Below, piece after piece: positions 52,603 through 62,685 of a stretch of DNA of 64,000 bases. The stretch comes from Polaribacter sp. BAL334 (GTDB taxonomy: Bacteria > Bacteroidota > Bacteroidia > Flavobacteriales > Flavobacteriaceae), in contig NZ_JADWOV010000310.1 of assembly GCF_015767435.1 (NCBI RefSeq), positions 17,770 to 81,769 of the forward strand, written 5' to 3'. Position 1 is the first letter of the stretch. Each line of letters begins with the position of its first letter. The translations under genes were made by a program, and so were the position numbers. The notes below the pieces were generated by a model, which saw nothing but the letters and a program-made list of their open reading frames with translations, made no database searches and was not told the DNA's origin.

Positions 52603-55600
52603 ATGTTTAGTAAATTTATAAAAAGACCCGTTTTAGCCATTGTAATTTCTGTAATGATTGTATTTACAGGATTGCTTGCCATAAAACAATTACCAATTTC
52701 ACAATTTCCTGAGATTGCACCAACAACTGTTAATATTTTTATAGCATACCCAGGATCGAGTGCAGATGTTTTGGTAAACTCAACACTGATACCGTTAGAA
52801 ACAGCTATCAATGGTGTTGAAGGAATGCGTTATTTAGCTTCGGATGCAACAAGTGCAGGAGAGGGAACATTGCGTGTAATTTTTGAACCAGGAACTGACC
52901 CAAATCAAGCAGTAGTTAGGGTAAAAACTAGAGTAGATCAAGTGATGCCTTTGTTGCCTGAATTAGTACAAAGAGAAGGTGTTATTATCACTCCTGTACA
53001 GCCAAGTATGTTGATGTATGTGAACCTTTTTAGCAAAGAAAAAAATATTGACGAAAAGTTTCTATACAACTATTCTTACACCAAAATCATCCCTGAGATT
53101 CAACGTATCAATGGAATTGCGAGTGCACAAATTTTAGGAAGTAGAAAATATGCCATGAGAGTTTGGTTAAAACCAGACAGAATGCGTGCATATAATATTT
53201 CTGCTGAAGAAGTGTTGGAAGCCATGCAAGACCAAAGTATTTTAGCAAGACCAGGAAGATTGGGACGAAGTGATGGAGGAAGAACCTCTCAAGCCTTAGA
53301 ATATGTATTGACCTATGAAAACCGTTTCAACAAACCAGAACAATACAAAGAAATCATTATCCGAGCCAATGAAGAAGGACAATTGATCAAATTAGCAGAC
53401 ATTGCTGATGTCGAATTGGGCAGTGAGTTTTTTGATATTTACTCCAATTTAGATGGAAATCCCTCTGCATCGATTGTTTTAAAACAAACTATGGGGAGTA
53501 ATGGTAGTGATGTTATTCTTCAAGTAAAAGAAAAACTGAAAGAATTGGAAGCTGAACTTCCTCCAGGAATTGAATTTCAAATAAGCTATGATGTTTCTAA
53601 CTTTTTAAATGCTTCCATTGACCAAGTATTGCATACTTTAAGAGATGCCTTTATCCTTGTTGCCATTGTAGTATTCTTATTTTTAGGAGATTGGCGTTCT
53701 ACATTAATCCCAATTATTGCAGTTCCTGTTTCGTTGATTGGAGCCTTTTTTGTGATGCAACTTTTCGGTTTATCTATCAATTTAATTACACTATTTGCAT
53801 TGGTTTTGGCAATTGGAATTGTGGTAGATAATGCCATTGTGGTTGTTGAAGCTGTCCATGTAAAAATGGAAGAAAAGAATGTAACCCCTTATCAAGCATC
53901 GTATGAAGTTTTGGGCGAAATTGGTGGAGCCATAATAGCGATTACCTTAGTTATGGTTTCTGTATTTATACCTATTTCATTCATGACAGGACCTGTAGGT
54001 GTTTTCTATCGTCAATTTTCAATTACAATGGCAGGTTCCATTATTATTTCGGCAATTGTAGCCTTGACATTAACGCCAGTTTTGTGTGCTATGTTGTTGC
54101 AAAACAACCATGGAAAACCAAAAAAGAAATCACTCATTGATAAATTCATATACTGGTTCAACAACGGATTTGAAAAGATAACAGGTAAATATGTAAACAT
54201 TTTAAACAAAATTGTTGCAAGAAGAATCATCACTTTTGGAATTTTAGCTGCCTTTTGTGTGGGAATCTTTTTCACAAGTAAAGTATTACCAGCAGGATTT
54301 ATTCCCAATGAAGATCAAGGGATGATTTATGCCATCATTCAAACTCCTCCAGGTGCAACTTTGGAAAGAACCAATGATGTTGCAAAAAAATTACAAGCCA
54401 TTTGCGAGGAAACTGATGGTGTTGCATCTGTTTCTTCTTTAGCAGGTTATGAGATTATGACAGAAGGGAGAGGGTCAAATGCAGGAACCTGTTTAATCAA
54501 TTTAAAACCATGGTCAGATCGTGAGCACACTGTTCATGAAATCATGGAAGAATTGGAAGAAAAAACCAAAGATTTAGGAGCAATCATTGAGTATTTTGAA
54601 CCTCCTGCAGTTCCAGGTTTTGGTTCTTCTGGTGGATTTTCTATGCGTTTATTAGACAAAACAAATTCTACAGACTATCATGAGTTTGAAAGAATCAATA
54701 ATGATTTTATGGCTGCTTTGGCAAAACGCAAAGAAATTACAGGGTTGTTTACCTTTTATTCTGCAAATTATCCACAGTATAAATTGAAAATAGATAATAA
54801 AAAAGCGATGCAAAAAGGCGTTACCATTGGTAATGCTATGGAAAATTTAAACATTTTAATTGGTAGTACGTACGAACAAGGATTTATTCGTTTTGGTCGA
54901 TTTTTTAAGGTATATACACAAGCTGCTCCTGAATATAGAAGACTTCCTACAGATTTGGAAAAACTTTTTGTAAAAAATGAAGCAGGAGAAATGGTTCCTT
55001 ATTCATCCTTTATGAGTATTACTAAAGAGTTAGGACCAAATGAAATTACCCGTTACAACTTATACAATTCTGCCTCCATAAGAGGTCTTCCTGCAAAAGG
55101 ATTTACAAGTGGTGATGCTATTGATGCCATCAAAGAAGTTGCTGCTAAAGAACTACCAAGAGGATATGATGTTGGATGGGAAGATTTGACATATGATGAA
55201 GCAAAAAGAGGTAATGAATCACTGTATGTATTTATCATTGTTTTGATATTTGTGTATTTCGTTTTAGCTGCTCAATATGAAAGTTTTTTATTGCCATTTG
55301 CCGTTATTTTATCACTTCCTGTGGGGATTTTTGGTTCGTTGATTGTACTGAAAGGCATGGGACTAGCCAATGATGTATATGCGCAAATCGGAATTATCAT
55401 GTTGGTTGGTTTGCTGGGAAAAAATGCAGTTTTGATTGTAGAATTTGCCGTTCAAAAACGAAGACAAGGTGCCACTATTTTAGAAGCTGCAATAGAAGGT
55501 TCTAAAGCTAGATTTCGTCCAATTTTAATGACTTCTTTTGCATTCATTGCAGGTTTAATTCCATTGGTAATTGCTTCTGGTGCAGGTGCTATTGGTAATA

Positions 55601-55854
55601 GAACGATTGGAGGATCTGCTTTAGGAGGCATGTTGATTGGAACCTTATTTGGTGTCCTTATAATTCCTGGATTGTATTACATTTTTGCTACCTTATCTGA
55701 TGGGAAAAATCTAATCAAAGATGAAAAAAGCGAACCACTATCAGAAGAAATTATGAAAAGTAGCGAAGACAATACCAATAGTAAGTTGAAAATCAAACTG
55801 AAAGAATTGAAACTTGTATTAAAAAAATTAACCAAAAGAAAAGAAGATGAATAA
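52603..55854 (+). CDS. RND efflux transporter permease (AcrB/HAE1 type)
   Basis: A 1083-residue inner-membrane proton/drug antiporter. It has the N-terminal FIKRPVLAIVISVMIVFTGLLAIKQLPISQFPEIAPTT signature in blocks, the TM4 motif GIVVDNAIVVVEAVH with the paired Asp region, and the C-terminal half GLLGKNAVLIVEFA and RPILMTSFAFIAGLIPL. The last 60 residues are an unusual Lys/Glu-rich tail. It probably exports drugs or bile-like compounds; specificity is not readable. Confidence 0.95.
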   Translation: MFSKFIKRPVLAIVISVMIVFTGLLAIKQLPISQFPEIAPTTVNIFIAYPGSSADVLVNSTLIPLETAINGVEGMRYLASDATSAGEGTLRVIFEPGTDPNQAVVRVKTRVDQVMPLLPELVQREGVIITPVQPSMLMYVNLFSKEKNIDEKFLYNYSYTKIIPEIQRINGIASAQILGSRKYAMRVWLKPDRMRAYNISAEEVLEAMQDQSILARPGRLGRSDGGRTSQALEYVLTYENRFNKPEQYKEIIIRANEEGQLIKLADIADVELGSEFFDIYSNLDGNPSASIVLKQTMGSNGSDVILQVKEKLKELEAELPPGIEFQISYDVSNFLNASIDQVLHTLRDAFILVAIVVFLFLGDWRSTLIPIIAVPVSLIGAFFVMQLFGLSINLITLFALVLAIGIVVDNAIVVVEAVHVKMEEKNVTPYQASYEVLGEIGGAIIAITLVMVSVFIPISFMTGPVGVFYRQFSITMAGSIIISAIVALTLTPVLCAMLLQNNHGKPKKKSLIDKFIYWFNNGFEKITGKYVNILNKIVARRIITFGILAAFCVGIFFTSKVLPAGFIPNEDQGMIYAIIQTPPGATLERTNDVAKKLQAICEETDGVASVSSLAGYEIMTEGRGSNAGTCLINLKPWSDREHTVHEIMEELEEKTKDLGAIIEYFEPPAVPGFGSSGGFSMRLLDKTNSTDYHEFERINNDFMAALAKRKEITGLFTFYSANYPQYKLKIDNKKAMQKGVTIGNAMENLNILIGSTYEQGFIRFGRFFKVYTQAAPEYRRLPTDLEKLFVKNEAGEMVPYSSFMSITKELGPNEITRYNLYNSASIRGLPAKGFTSGDAIDAIKEVAAKELPRGYDVGWEDLTYDEAKRGNESLYVFIIVLIFVYFVLAAQYESFLLPFAVILSLPVGIFGSLIVLKGMGLANDVYAQIGIIMLVGLLGKNAVLIVEFAVQKRRQGATILEAAIEGSKARFRPILMTSFAFIAGLIPLVIASGAGAIGNRTIGGSALGGMLIGTLFGVLIIPGLYYIFATLSDGKNLIKDEKSEPLSEEIMKSSEDNTNSKLKIKLKELKLVLKKLTKRKEDE

Positions 55855-57280
55855 TATACATCACTATAGATTACTATTTTTTATGGGCATTTTGGCACTT
55901 GCACTCCATTCTTGTGTCCCTGTAAAAGAAATCCGAAAAGAGCGTTCCAATGTTCCTGAAAACTACGGAAAAGAAACCATCGATTCTTTAAATACAGCTC
56001 AAATTTCCTGGAAACAATTCTTTGCTGACCCCAATCTCATTGCGTTGATTGATACTGCTTTGGTTCGAAATCAAGAACTGAATATCATGACACAAACTGT
56101 TGCGTTGTTTGAAAATCAGATTCAAGCTAAAAAAGGAGAATATCTTCCTTTTGTGGACATTAAAGGAGGTGCAGAAATAGAAAAAGTAGGCAAACACACT
56201 AGAAATGGCGCTGTTGAAGAAAGCTTACATATAGATGGAGAAAAATTTCCTGAACCATTTAGCAACTATTCTATAGGACTTGTAGCTTCTTGGGAATTGG
56301 ATATTTGGAAGAAATTGCGCAATGAAAAAAAGGCCGCTGTTTTAGAATATTTATCTTCAGTAGAGGGTAAAAATTTTATGATTACCAATTTGGTTGCCGA
56401 AATTGCAGATGCGTATTATGAATTGATGGCACTTGACAATCAGCTGGAAATTTTGACACAGAATTTACAGCTGCAACAAAATGCGTTGAAGATTGTAAAA
56501 CTTCAAAAAGAAGCTGCAAAAACTACTGAATTGGCTGTTAGAAGATTTACTGCTGAAGTGCAAAAAACACATAGTGAAAAGTTTGAAATAGAACAAAAAA
56601 TCACTGTTATGGAGAACAAAATCAATTTTTTAATTGGAAAAACACCTGGCAAAATTGTACGAAATTCAAGCGTATTTTTGAACATTCCTATTGATTCCAT
56701 TTATGCAGGAGTCCCATCACAATTATTAGAAAATCGGACTGATATCAAAAAAGCATCCCTAGAACTAGAGGCCTCAAAATTAAATTCTAAAATTGCAAAA
56801 GCGAATTTTTATCCTTCATTGGGTATCTCAACAGGAATTGGTTTGAATGCTTTTAAAACCGGACTTTTAACCAAAACTCCAGAATCTTTAGTGTACAGTT
56901 TTGCAGGAGATTTTATTGGGCCAATTATTAACAGAAATGCTATTAAAGCGTTGTATAAAAATGCCAACAGCAAACAAATACAGGCGATTTTTGAATATGA
57001 GAAAACTATTTTAAATGCTTATATTGAAGTTGCCAACGAACTTTCTAATATTCAAAATCTGAAAAAAGTGTATGCTTTTAAAGAAGGTCAAGTAACTACA
57101 CTTACGGAATCTATAACCCTTTCAACACGATTATTTACCTCAGCTAGAGCTGATTATTTGGAAGTTTTACTTACTCAAAGAGAAGCCTTGGAGGCAAAAA
57201 TTGCCCTTGTTGAAACTAAAAAAGATCAATTAATGGCAAACATTCATTTGTATAAATTTTTAGGTGGTGGTTGGAATTAA
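55847..57280 (+). CDS. outer-membrane efflux lipoprotein (NodT/TolC family)
   Basis: A 477-residue lipoprotein (lipobox ALHSC) with two outer membrane factor repeats. Blocks include SWKQFFADPNLIALIDTALVRNQELN, GLVASWELDIWKKLRNEKKAA and LENRTDIKKASLELEASKLNSKIAKANFYPSL. It starts 8 bases inside the pump gene, so it is translationally coupled, and completes the tripartite pump. Confidence 0.92.
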   Translation: MNNIHHYRLLFFMGILALALHSCVPVKEIRKERSNVPENYGKETIDSLNTAQISWKQFFADPNLIALIDTALVRNQELNIMTQTVALFENQIQAKKGEYLPFVDIKGGAEIEKVGKHTRNGAVEESLHIDGEKFPEPFSNYSIGLVASWELDIWKKLRNEKKAAVLEYLSSVEGKNFMITNLVAEIADAYYELMALDNQLEILTQNLQLQQNALKIVKLQKEAAKTTELAVRRFTAEVQKTHSEKFEIEQKITVMENKINFLIGKTPGKIVRNSSVFLNIPIDSIYAGVPSQLLENRTDIKKASLELEASKLNSKIAKANFYPSLGISTGIGLNAFKTGLLTKTPESLVYSFAGDFIGPIINRNAIKALYKNANSKQIQAIFEYEKTILNAYIEVANELSNIQNLKKVYAFKEGQVTTLTESITLSTRLFTSARADYLEVLLTQREALEAKIALVETKKDQLMANIHLYKFLGGGWN

Positions 57281-57303
57281 CCGTATTTGAATTTTGTCTT
57301 TTG

Positions 57304-57338
57304 AAAAGAGTTTGTCATTTGTTTGACAAACTCTTTTT
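57304..57338 (+). terminator. terminator of the RND efflux operon
   Basis: AAAAGAGTTTGTCA (57304-57317) pairs with TGACAAACTCTTTT (57324-57337), followed by T residues. Confidence 0.9.
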
Positions 57339-57733
57339 CATTTTAAAACTTGTCAAAAAACAAAATTATATATGAAATTTTACTCTGCACTTTGAACGAT
57401 TTTGACATTTCTATGATTTTTTATAACTTACAATTGCTTACTGTCAAAACAATGCACTGATTTATTGACCAAGAGAAAAGTTACAAAGAATTATTCACCA
57501 GTAGTATATAGCATTTATTTGGTTTTTAAACGCCTAAATATTCATTAAAAATGCTTATATTTGAGGTAGTTACCAAATAATCAATCTAAAAAGTTCAATT
57601 TTAATGTAAGAATTAGTAAGTCTAGTATTTTTTATTGTAGCAACAAAATTCAGTTTACACCTATAAATCTGTTATTCGTCGTAAGTAAAAGACCAAATAA
57701 CGTAAGTAGTAAATTTTAAAATTAACCAACTTT

Positions 57734-57741
57734 TAAATTTG
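57734..57741 (+). promoter_or_regulatory. -7 box of the LruC lipoprotein gene
   Basis: TAAATTTG is a perfect TAnnTTTG match 31 bases before the ATG at 57773. No exact -33 TTG was found. Confidence 0.5.
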
Positions 57742-57772
57742 CCCCCAAGTTAAAATCAAAAACCCCACAATT

Positions 57773-60016
57773 ATGAAAACTAAATTAATCTTATTACTGT
57801 CATTATTCGCTTTCCTACAAAGCTGTTCTCCTGAATTCAAAAACGAACCTGAAGCTCCAACTGTATATGTTCCTGGAGACATTACTACGTTAACAGTTCC
57901 TAATGGTCATGATTTAAGACCAATTACATTGCAAAACACCAATGTTACTTTATCTGAAACTTCTCGTGCAGACATGGTAAAAGTGCGGATATTTAAAATT
58001 GAAAACACCACTTATAATTTATTATATGAGGGTTTTATCGATAGAGAAAAATCGATAAGCAGCATTATTAAAGTGCCTAATCACGTGAAAACATTATCTG
58101 TACAAGCAGATTTAGCAGCTGGTACTAGAGAGTGGATTGTTAGCCCAGCAGAATTACAAGGTATCAAAATAGAAGATGAAGAAAGAATTAGTACTGATGG
58201 AAAAACTAGTGCTACTGGAAAAACAAGTGCAAAAACAGCTTCTGATAATCCTCCTTCTTGGAATTGTAGTAATTTCCAAGAATTTAGTGGTAAGGACAAT
58301 GGTGACTATAAAATTACGAGTGCTTCAACTCAAGGAATTAATATCAGTAAAAAAACGACCATCTATATTTGTAGTGGTTCTTGGAATCCTGCTTTTTTGA
58401 ATGATAGTAAAGGTGAACTTACCATTTATGTAGGTTCTGGTGCTACTTTAACTCTTTCTGGAACTTTAAATTCAACAATTTATAACCTTGGTACATTCAA
58501 TGGAACAAATGCAAACATTGCAAGTAAAGGTAAATTTGATAACTGGGGAACTACCAATTTTACTGGTAATTTTACAACCGATTCTAACGATATCAATATT
58601 TATTCAGGAGTATGCAATATTTCAGGATCTTTTAATTTAAATGATAATGGACACTTTGACAATGATGGAGGACAAGTAAATCTTGGCGGACATTTTACAA
58701 ATTCTGGAAAATTTCATAATAAAGAAAATTCAAGTTTTAATGTGGCTGGAAATCTAACCATTAATGGAAATGGAGAATTTGAAAATGAGTGCAAAACAGT
58801 AGTATCTGGAAACTTTATAAACAATAAAAAAGCGGATTTTAAAAATGCTTCTTATACTGTAATTACGGGAAGTTTCATCAGCAATTCAAACATTGATATA
58901 GAAGTAAAAGAAGGTTCTATTTTAAAATGCGCTAGCATCATGACCAATGGTAAAATAAAAGGAGACAGAGCTTATTCAGTCATAGAAACTGGTGCTATCA
59001 CTTTTAATGGTAGTGGCAGGTTTCAAGGAAGATTAGATATTTGTTCATCAAGCTATAAAGAAAGTATGGGTGATAATAGTGTAATTAATACTTGTTCTAC
59101 CTTTATTTCAGCCAATGCTTGTTCCCCTGGATTTAACAATGCAGTTGATAACGATAAAGATGGTGTTATTGCAGGTGTAGATGTTGATGATAATAACTCA
59201 AAAGTAGCTTCTTACAACTATCCACAAGGAAAAGAAAGTTTTTTCACCTCTGTATATGAAGATTTATATCCTTGTATGGGAGATTATGATTTGAACGATT
59301 TGGTGCATAATTACAGCTACCAAGAAGGTGTAAATAATGGCGCAAGTAATAACGGAAAAAACACTTCTGTCACAGAAATTAAATTCGATTATAAATTTCC
59401 TGCAATGGGAGCTAGTTTTAATAACAGTTTTGTGTTGAGAGTAATGGATGGAGATAATAATGCCACGCTAACTTTAGATAACTCAACTCGTTATTCCATA
59501 AATCAAATACAACGATTGCATGATGATGTAAACAAAACCACTTTGTTTATTTTTAATAATCTAAAAACCATTTATACAACCAACTCGCAAGCTATTATTA
59601 ATACTGTTAAAATTGATTATGCTGATATTCCAGTAATTTCTGGTAGCGTAACAAATATTGATGGTGCATATGATGAGTTTATGCTAAAAAGTGGAGAATT
59701 GGGTCAAGAAATACATCCTGTGTATAATAAATTTCACAGCAGCTACCCAGCTTTAAATAAACCATCAAAATATAATGATACTTCTAATTTTTCTAAATGT
59801 GATGATAAATCTGATGGAAATCAAAATCTTTTTGTGAATGTGAATAGATTTCCATGGGTGTTGAATGATTTACCAATCGATTTTCCATGGCCAAAAGAAG
59901 GTTTTTCAATCTTAAAAGCCTATCCTAATTTTGATAAATTTGTAAATTCAGATGCTACGTTAGATTGGTATACAAATATACAAGGAAACAGAAATTCATC
60001 ATTTTTGATTAAGTAA
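57773..60016 (+). CDS. LruC domain-containing surface lipoprotein
   Basis: A 747-residue lipoprotein (lipobox FLQSC). After an N-terminal domain comes a region (about 195-420) of about nine short repeats such as GKFDNWGTTNFTGNF, GHFDNDGGQVNLGGHF and GKFHNKENSSFNVAGNL, which looks like a beta-helix. The C-terminal LruC domain (about 480-747) has FFTSVYEDLYPCMGDYDLNDLVHNYSY and ends RNSSFLIK. LruC proteins are Bacteroidetes surface proteins of unknown role, named from Leptospira. It forms a single-gene transcript. Confidence 0.85.
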   Translation: MKTKLILLLSLFAFLQSCSPEFKNEPEAPTVYVPGDITTLTVPNGHDLRPITLQNTNVTLSETSRADMVKVRIFKIENTTYNLLYEGFIDREKSISSIIKVPNHVKTLSVQADLAAGTREWIVSPAELQGIKIEDEERISTDGKTSATGKTSAKTASDNPPSWNCSNFQEFSGKDNGDYKITSASTQGINISKKTTIYICSGSWNPAFLNDSKGELTIYVGSGATLTLSGTLNSTIYNLGTFNGTNANIASKGKFDNWGTTNFTGNFTTDSNDINIYSGVCNISGSFNLNDNGHFDNDGGQVNLGGHFTNSGKFHNKENSSFNVAGNLTINGNGEFENECKTVVSGNFINNKKADFKNASYTVITGSFISNSNIDIEVKEGSILKCASIMTNGKIKGDRAYSVIETGAITFNGSGRFQGRLDICSSSYKESMGDNSVINTCSTFISANACSPGFNNAVDNDKDGVIAGVDVDDNNSKVASYNYPQGKESFFTSVYEDLYPCMGDYDLNDLVHNYSYQEGVNNGASNNGKNTSVTEIKFDYKFPAMGASFNNSFVLRVMDGDNNATLTLDNSTRYSINQIQRLHDDVNKTTLFIFNNLKTIYTTNSQAIINTVKIDYADIPVISGSVTNIDGAYDEFMLKSGELGQEIHPVYNKFHSSYPALNKPSKYNDTSNFSKCDDKSDGNQNLFVNVNRFPWVLNDLPIDFPWPKEGFSILKAYPNFDKFVNSDATLDWYTNIQGNRNSSFLIK

Positions 60017-60034
60017 AACAGTTAAACTATCAGT

Positions 60035-60078
60035 AAGTCACCCAATTATAGGATTTCTATTTTTGGGTGACTTTTTAG
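60035..60078. terminator. bidirectional terminator between LruC gene and recG
   Basis: AAGTCACCCAA (60035-60045) pairs perfectly with TTGGGTGACTT (60063-60073) and is followed by T residues. It lies between convergent genes. Confidence 0.85.
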
Positions 60079-60084
60079 TTATGA

Positions 60085-62619
60085 CTAACTAATCTGACTC
60101 CAAATTTTAGAAGTTTTGATCATTTCATTAAATGCTGTTTTGATACAAGCATTTCCTTCTTTCAATAAATTGGGATCTTCTTCCAACAATGCAATCGCTG
60201 TTTTTCTTGCCAATTGTAAAATTGCACCATCTTTAATAATATCTGCAATTTTCAAGTTTAACACTCCACTTTGTTGAGTTCCCATCAAATTTCCTGGACC
60301 TCGTAATTTTAAATCTACCTCTGCAATTTTGAATCCGTCAGTAGTTTCCACCATGGTTTTTACACGTGTTTTGGCTTCGTCAGACAATTTTACTCCTGTC
60401 ATCAAAATGCAATAACTTTGGTCTGAACCTCTTCCTACTCTTCCTCGCAATTGATGCAATTGACTCAATCCAAAACGTTCTGCACTTTCGATGATCATCA
60501 CACTGGCATTGGGTACATTGACACCTACTTCAATCACAGTTGTCGCTACCATGATGTGTGTTTCACCTTTTACAAATCGTTGCATTTCAAATTCTTTTTT
60601 CTCTGCAGACATTTGTCCATGCACAATACTAATTTGATATTGAGGCGTTGGAAAATCACGAGAAAGTCCTTCAAAACCATCCATCAAATCTTTATAATCC
60701 AATACTTCTGATTCTTCAATGAGCGGATACACCACATACACTTGCCTGCCTTTCGCAATTTCATCTTTCATAAATTTCTGTACAGAAAGTCGCTGACTGT
60801 CAAAACGATGCACGGTTTTGATTTCTTTTCTGCCTGGTGGCAATTCATCAATCACAGAAATATCCAAATCACCATACACAGACATTGCCAATGTTCTTGG
60901 AATGGGTGTGGCTGTCATGACTAGGATGTGGGGAGGAGAGGCCCCTCCAACCTCCCCAAAGGGGAGGCTTTCCAATTGAGATGAAATTGTTTTGATAACG
61001 TTGTCTATGTTTCCAATGACTTCTTCGTTGGTGAATCTGATGACTTTGAAACCTAATTCGTTTAAAATTTTTGTTCTTAGTTCGTCTGCTTCTTTTTGCT
61101 CTTTGGTATTGTGATAATTTCCATCAACTTCTATTATTAACTTTTTGGAAAGATTTACGAAATCAACTATAAACTCGTCAATGATGTGCTGTCTTCTAAA
61201 TTTAGTATCTAATTGTTTTGTTTTTAATTGTTCCCAAAGTATTTGTTCAGCTTGGGTAGTTTGCTTTTTTCTTTCTATTTGTAATTCTTTTATCAAACCA
61301 TAGATTGATGGACGTGCTGTCATGTATTTTTTTCTCAAAGTTTGAGCTCCCTCCCTTTGGGAGGGTTGGGGTGGGCTATTCTTCATCCACAATTTTGCAC
61401 GTTGTGCAACTCCAAAGCGATGTTGCTCATCAATAATGGCAATGCCCAAATGATGAAACTGTACTTTTTCTTCTAATAAGGCATGTGTGCCTACTAAAAT
61501 TTTTAAAGAACCATTTTCTAAAGATTCATGAATACTGCGTCTTTTTTTTGTTTTGGTTGAACCAGTTAAAAGTTCTACTGAAATGTTTACTTCTTTTAAT
61601 AATTCGGAAATGGCATTGAAATGTTGGGTTGCCAAAATTTCTGTAGGCGCCATCAAAGCAGCTTGAAAACCATTGTCAATTGACAATAACATGGTAAGCA
61701 AAGCCACAATCGTTTTTCCTGAACCCACATCACCTTGCAATAAACGGTTCATGTGAATGCCTGAAGCTACATCTTTTCGGATTTCTTTCAACACTCTTTT
61801 TTGTGCGTTTGTGAGTTGAAAAGGCAAATGCTGATGGTAAAATTCATTGAAATGTTCTCCTACATTTTTAAACACCAATCCTTTTATTTTTGTTTTGTTG
61901 AGTTGGTTTTTTCTCACTAATTGCAGTTGAATAAAGAATAATTCTTCAAACTTTAAGCGATATTGTCCTTTTGCCAATGCTTCTTGACTTTTTGGAAAAT
62001 GTACATTGAGAAAGGCTTCTTTTATGGAAATTAATTGATGCTCCTTTCGAATTTCTGGAGAAAGCGTTTCTTGAATTCCGTCGTGAAATTGCTTGAAAAG
62101 ATGCTCTATATAGGTTCGGATTAGTTTGTTACTGATGCCTGCATTTGTCAATTTTTCTGTGGAAGAATAGACGGGTTGCATGGCCGATTGCAGGTTTTTT
62201 TGATATTCTGTTACCAATTGCATTTCAGGATGTGGCATGCTGAAACTGCCGTTAAAATGATTCAGTTTGCCATAAATTACATAAGGCTCATTGATTTTCA
62301 GGGCATTTGCAATCCATTTTTGACCTTTGAACCACACCAATTCCATAGTGCCTGTAGCGTCTTGAAAGGTTGCCACTAACCTACTCCCTTTTTGTTGGGC
62401 TACTGTTTTGATGTGTGTGATTTTACCAACAATTTGCACTTCGGCATTGGAGGGTTGCAATTGATTGATTTGGTAAAATTGGGTTTTGTCAATATATCTG
62501 AAAGGAAAAAAGTGCAATAAATCTCTACAGGTTTTGATGCCCAATTCTGTGTACAACAAAGTAGCCCTTTGGACGCTAATGCCGTTGATGTAAGTGATGG
62601 GATTGTTGAGATTGTGCAT
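60085..62619 (-). CDS. recG: ATP-dependent DNA helicase RecG with in-frame DUF559 nuclease insertion
   Basis: An 844-residue RecG; about 698 residues remain without the insertion, the normal size. The wedge/OB domain (about 1-230) is followed by helicase motif I (GDVGSGKT), motif II (IIDEQHRFGVAQR), motif III (VMTATPIPRTL) and the C-terminal ATTVIEVGVNVPNA and QLRGRVGRG blocks. RecG remodels stalled forks and recombination intermediates. Between motifs II and III, after LWMKNS and before PPHILVM, 146 extra codons encode a DUF559/Vsr-like domain. All frames join without a stop, so the protein may be made as a hybrid. Confidence 0.93.
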   Translation of the reverse strand: MHNLNNPITYINGISVQRATLLYTELGIKTCRDLLHFFPFRYIDKTQFYQINQLQPSNAEVQIVGKITHIKTVAQQKGSRLVATFQDATGTMELVWFKGQKWIANALKINEPYVIYGKLNHFNGSFSMPHPEMQLVTEYQKNLQSAMQPVYSSTEKLTNAGISNKLIRTYIEHLFKQFHDGIQETLSPEIRKEHQLISIKEAFLNVHFPKSQEALAKGQYRLKFEELFFIQLQLVRKNQLNKTKIKGLVFKNVGEHFNEFYHQHLPFQLTNAQKRVLKEIRKDVASGIHMNRLLQGDVGSGKTIVALLTMLLSIDNGFQAALMAPTEILATQHFNAISELLKEVNISVELLTGSTKTKKRRSIHESLENGSLKILVGTHALLEEKVQFHHLGIAIIDEQHRFGVAQRAKLWMKNSPPQPSQREGAQTLRKKYMTARPSIYGLIKELQIERKKQTTQAEQILWEQLKTKQLDTKFRRQHIIDEFIVDFVNLSKKLIIEVDGNYHNTKEQKEADELRTKILNELGFKVIRFTNEEVIGNIDNVIKTISSQLESLPFGEVGGASPPHILVMTATPIPRTLAMSVYGDLDISVIDELPPGRKEIKTVHRFDSQRLSVQKFMKDEIAKGRQVYVVYPLIEESEVLDYKDLMDGFEGLSRDFPTPQYQISIVHGQMSAEKKEFEMQRFVKGETHIMVATTVIEVGVNVPNASVMIIESAERFGLSQLHQLRGRVGRGSDQSYCILMTGVKLSDEAKTRVKTMVETTDGFKIAEVDLKLRGPGNLMGTQQSGVLNLKIADIIKDGAILQLARKTAIALLEEDPNLLKEGNACIKTAFNEMIKTSKIWSQIS
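60937..61374 (-). mobile_element. nuclease-coding element inserted in frame in recG
   Basis: It is 438 bases (146 codons), with imperfect inverted repeats at both ends and a DUF559 reading frame between them. The nuclease part runs from KKYMTARPSIYGLIKELQ through TTQAEQILWEQLKTKQL, KFRRQHIIDEFIVDFV, KLIIEVDGNYH and LNELGFKVIRFTNEEV. The PD-(D/E)xK-like acidic residues (D in IVDF, E and D in IEVDG) are present. SPP is coded at both junctions, so a short duplication is possible. An internal ATG (in KKYMTAR) could allow separate translation. Confidence 0.8.
60941..60968. repeat. inverted repeat, end 1 of the recG insertion
   Basis: The core CCTCCCCAAAGGGGAGG is itself a near-palindrome and, with the preceding GCCCCTCCAA, is the imperfect reverse complement of 61346-61376. 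Confidence 0.75.
61346..61376. repeat. inverted repeat, end 2 of the recG insertion
   Basis: The core CTCCCTTTGGGAGGGTTGGG continues to GTGGGC. It is the imperfect reverse complement of 60941-60968. Confidence 0.75.
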
Positions 62620-62644
62620 GTCTTGAGTTCAAGGTTTAAGGTTC

Positions 62645-62685
62645 AAAGTTTTGGGTTTAAAGTTTTGGGTTTAAAGTTTTGGTTG
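62645..62685. repeat. 14-bp tandem repeat upstream of recG
   Basis: AAAGTTTTGGGTTT occurs twice in tandem plus a third partial copy. It begins 26 bases upstream of the recG ATG and may overlap its promoter. Confidence 0.7.

Larger units (their letters stand above)
57281..57772. other. non-coding stretch between RND operon and LruC lipoprotein gene
   Basis: It holds the RND terminator (57304-57338), about 390 AT-rich bases in which I recognise nothing, and the -7 box at 57734-57741. The length may indicate upstream regulation or an unrecognised RNA. Confidence 0.5.

Noticed and set aside
60085..62619. recG as a pseudogene broken by insertion
   Set aside because: The reading frame is continuous through the insertion and all helicase motifs are intact, so it is called a full CDS.
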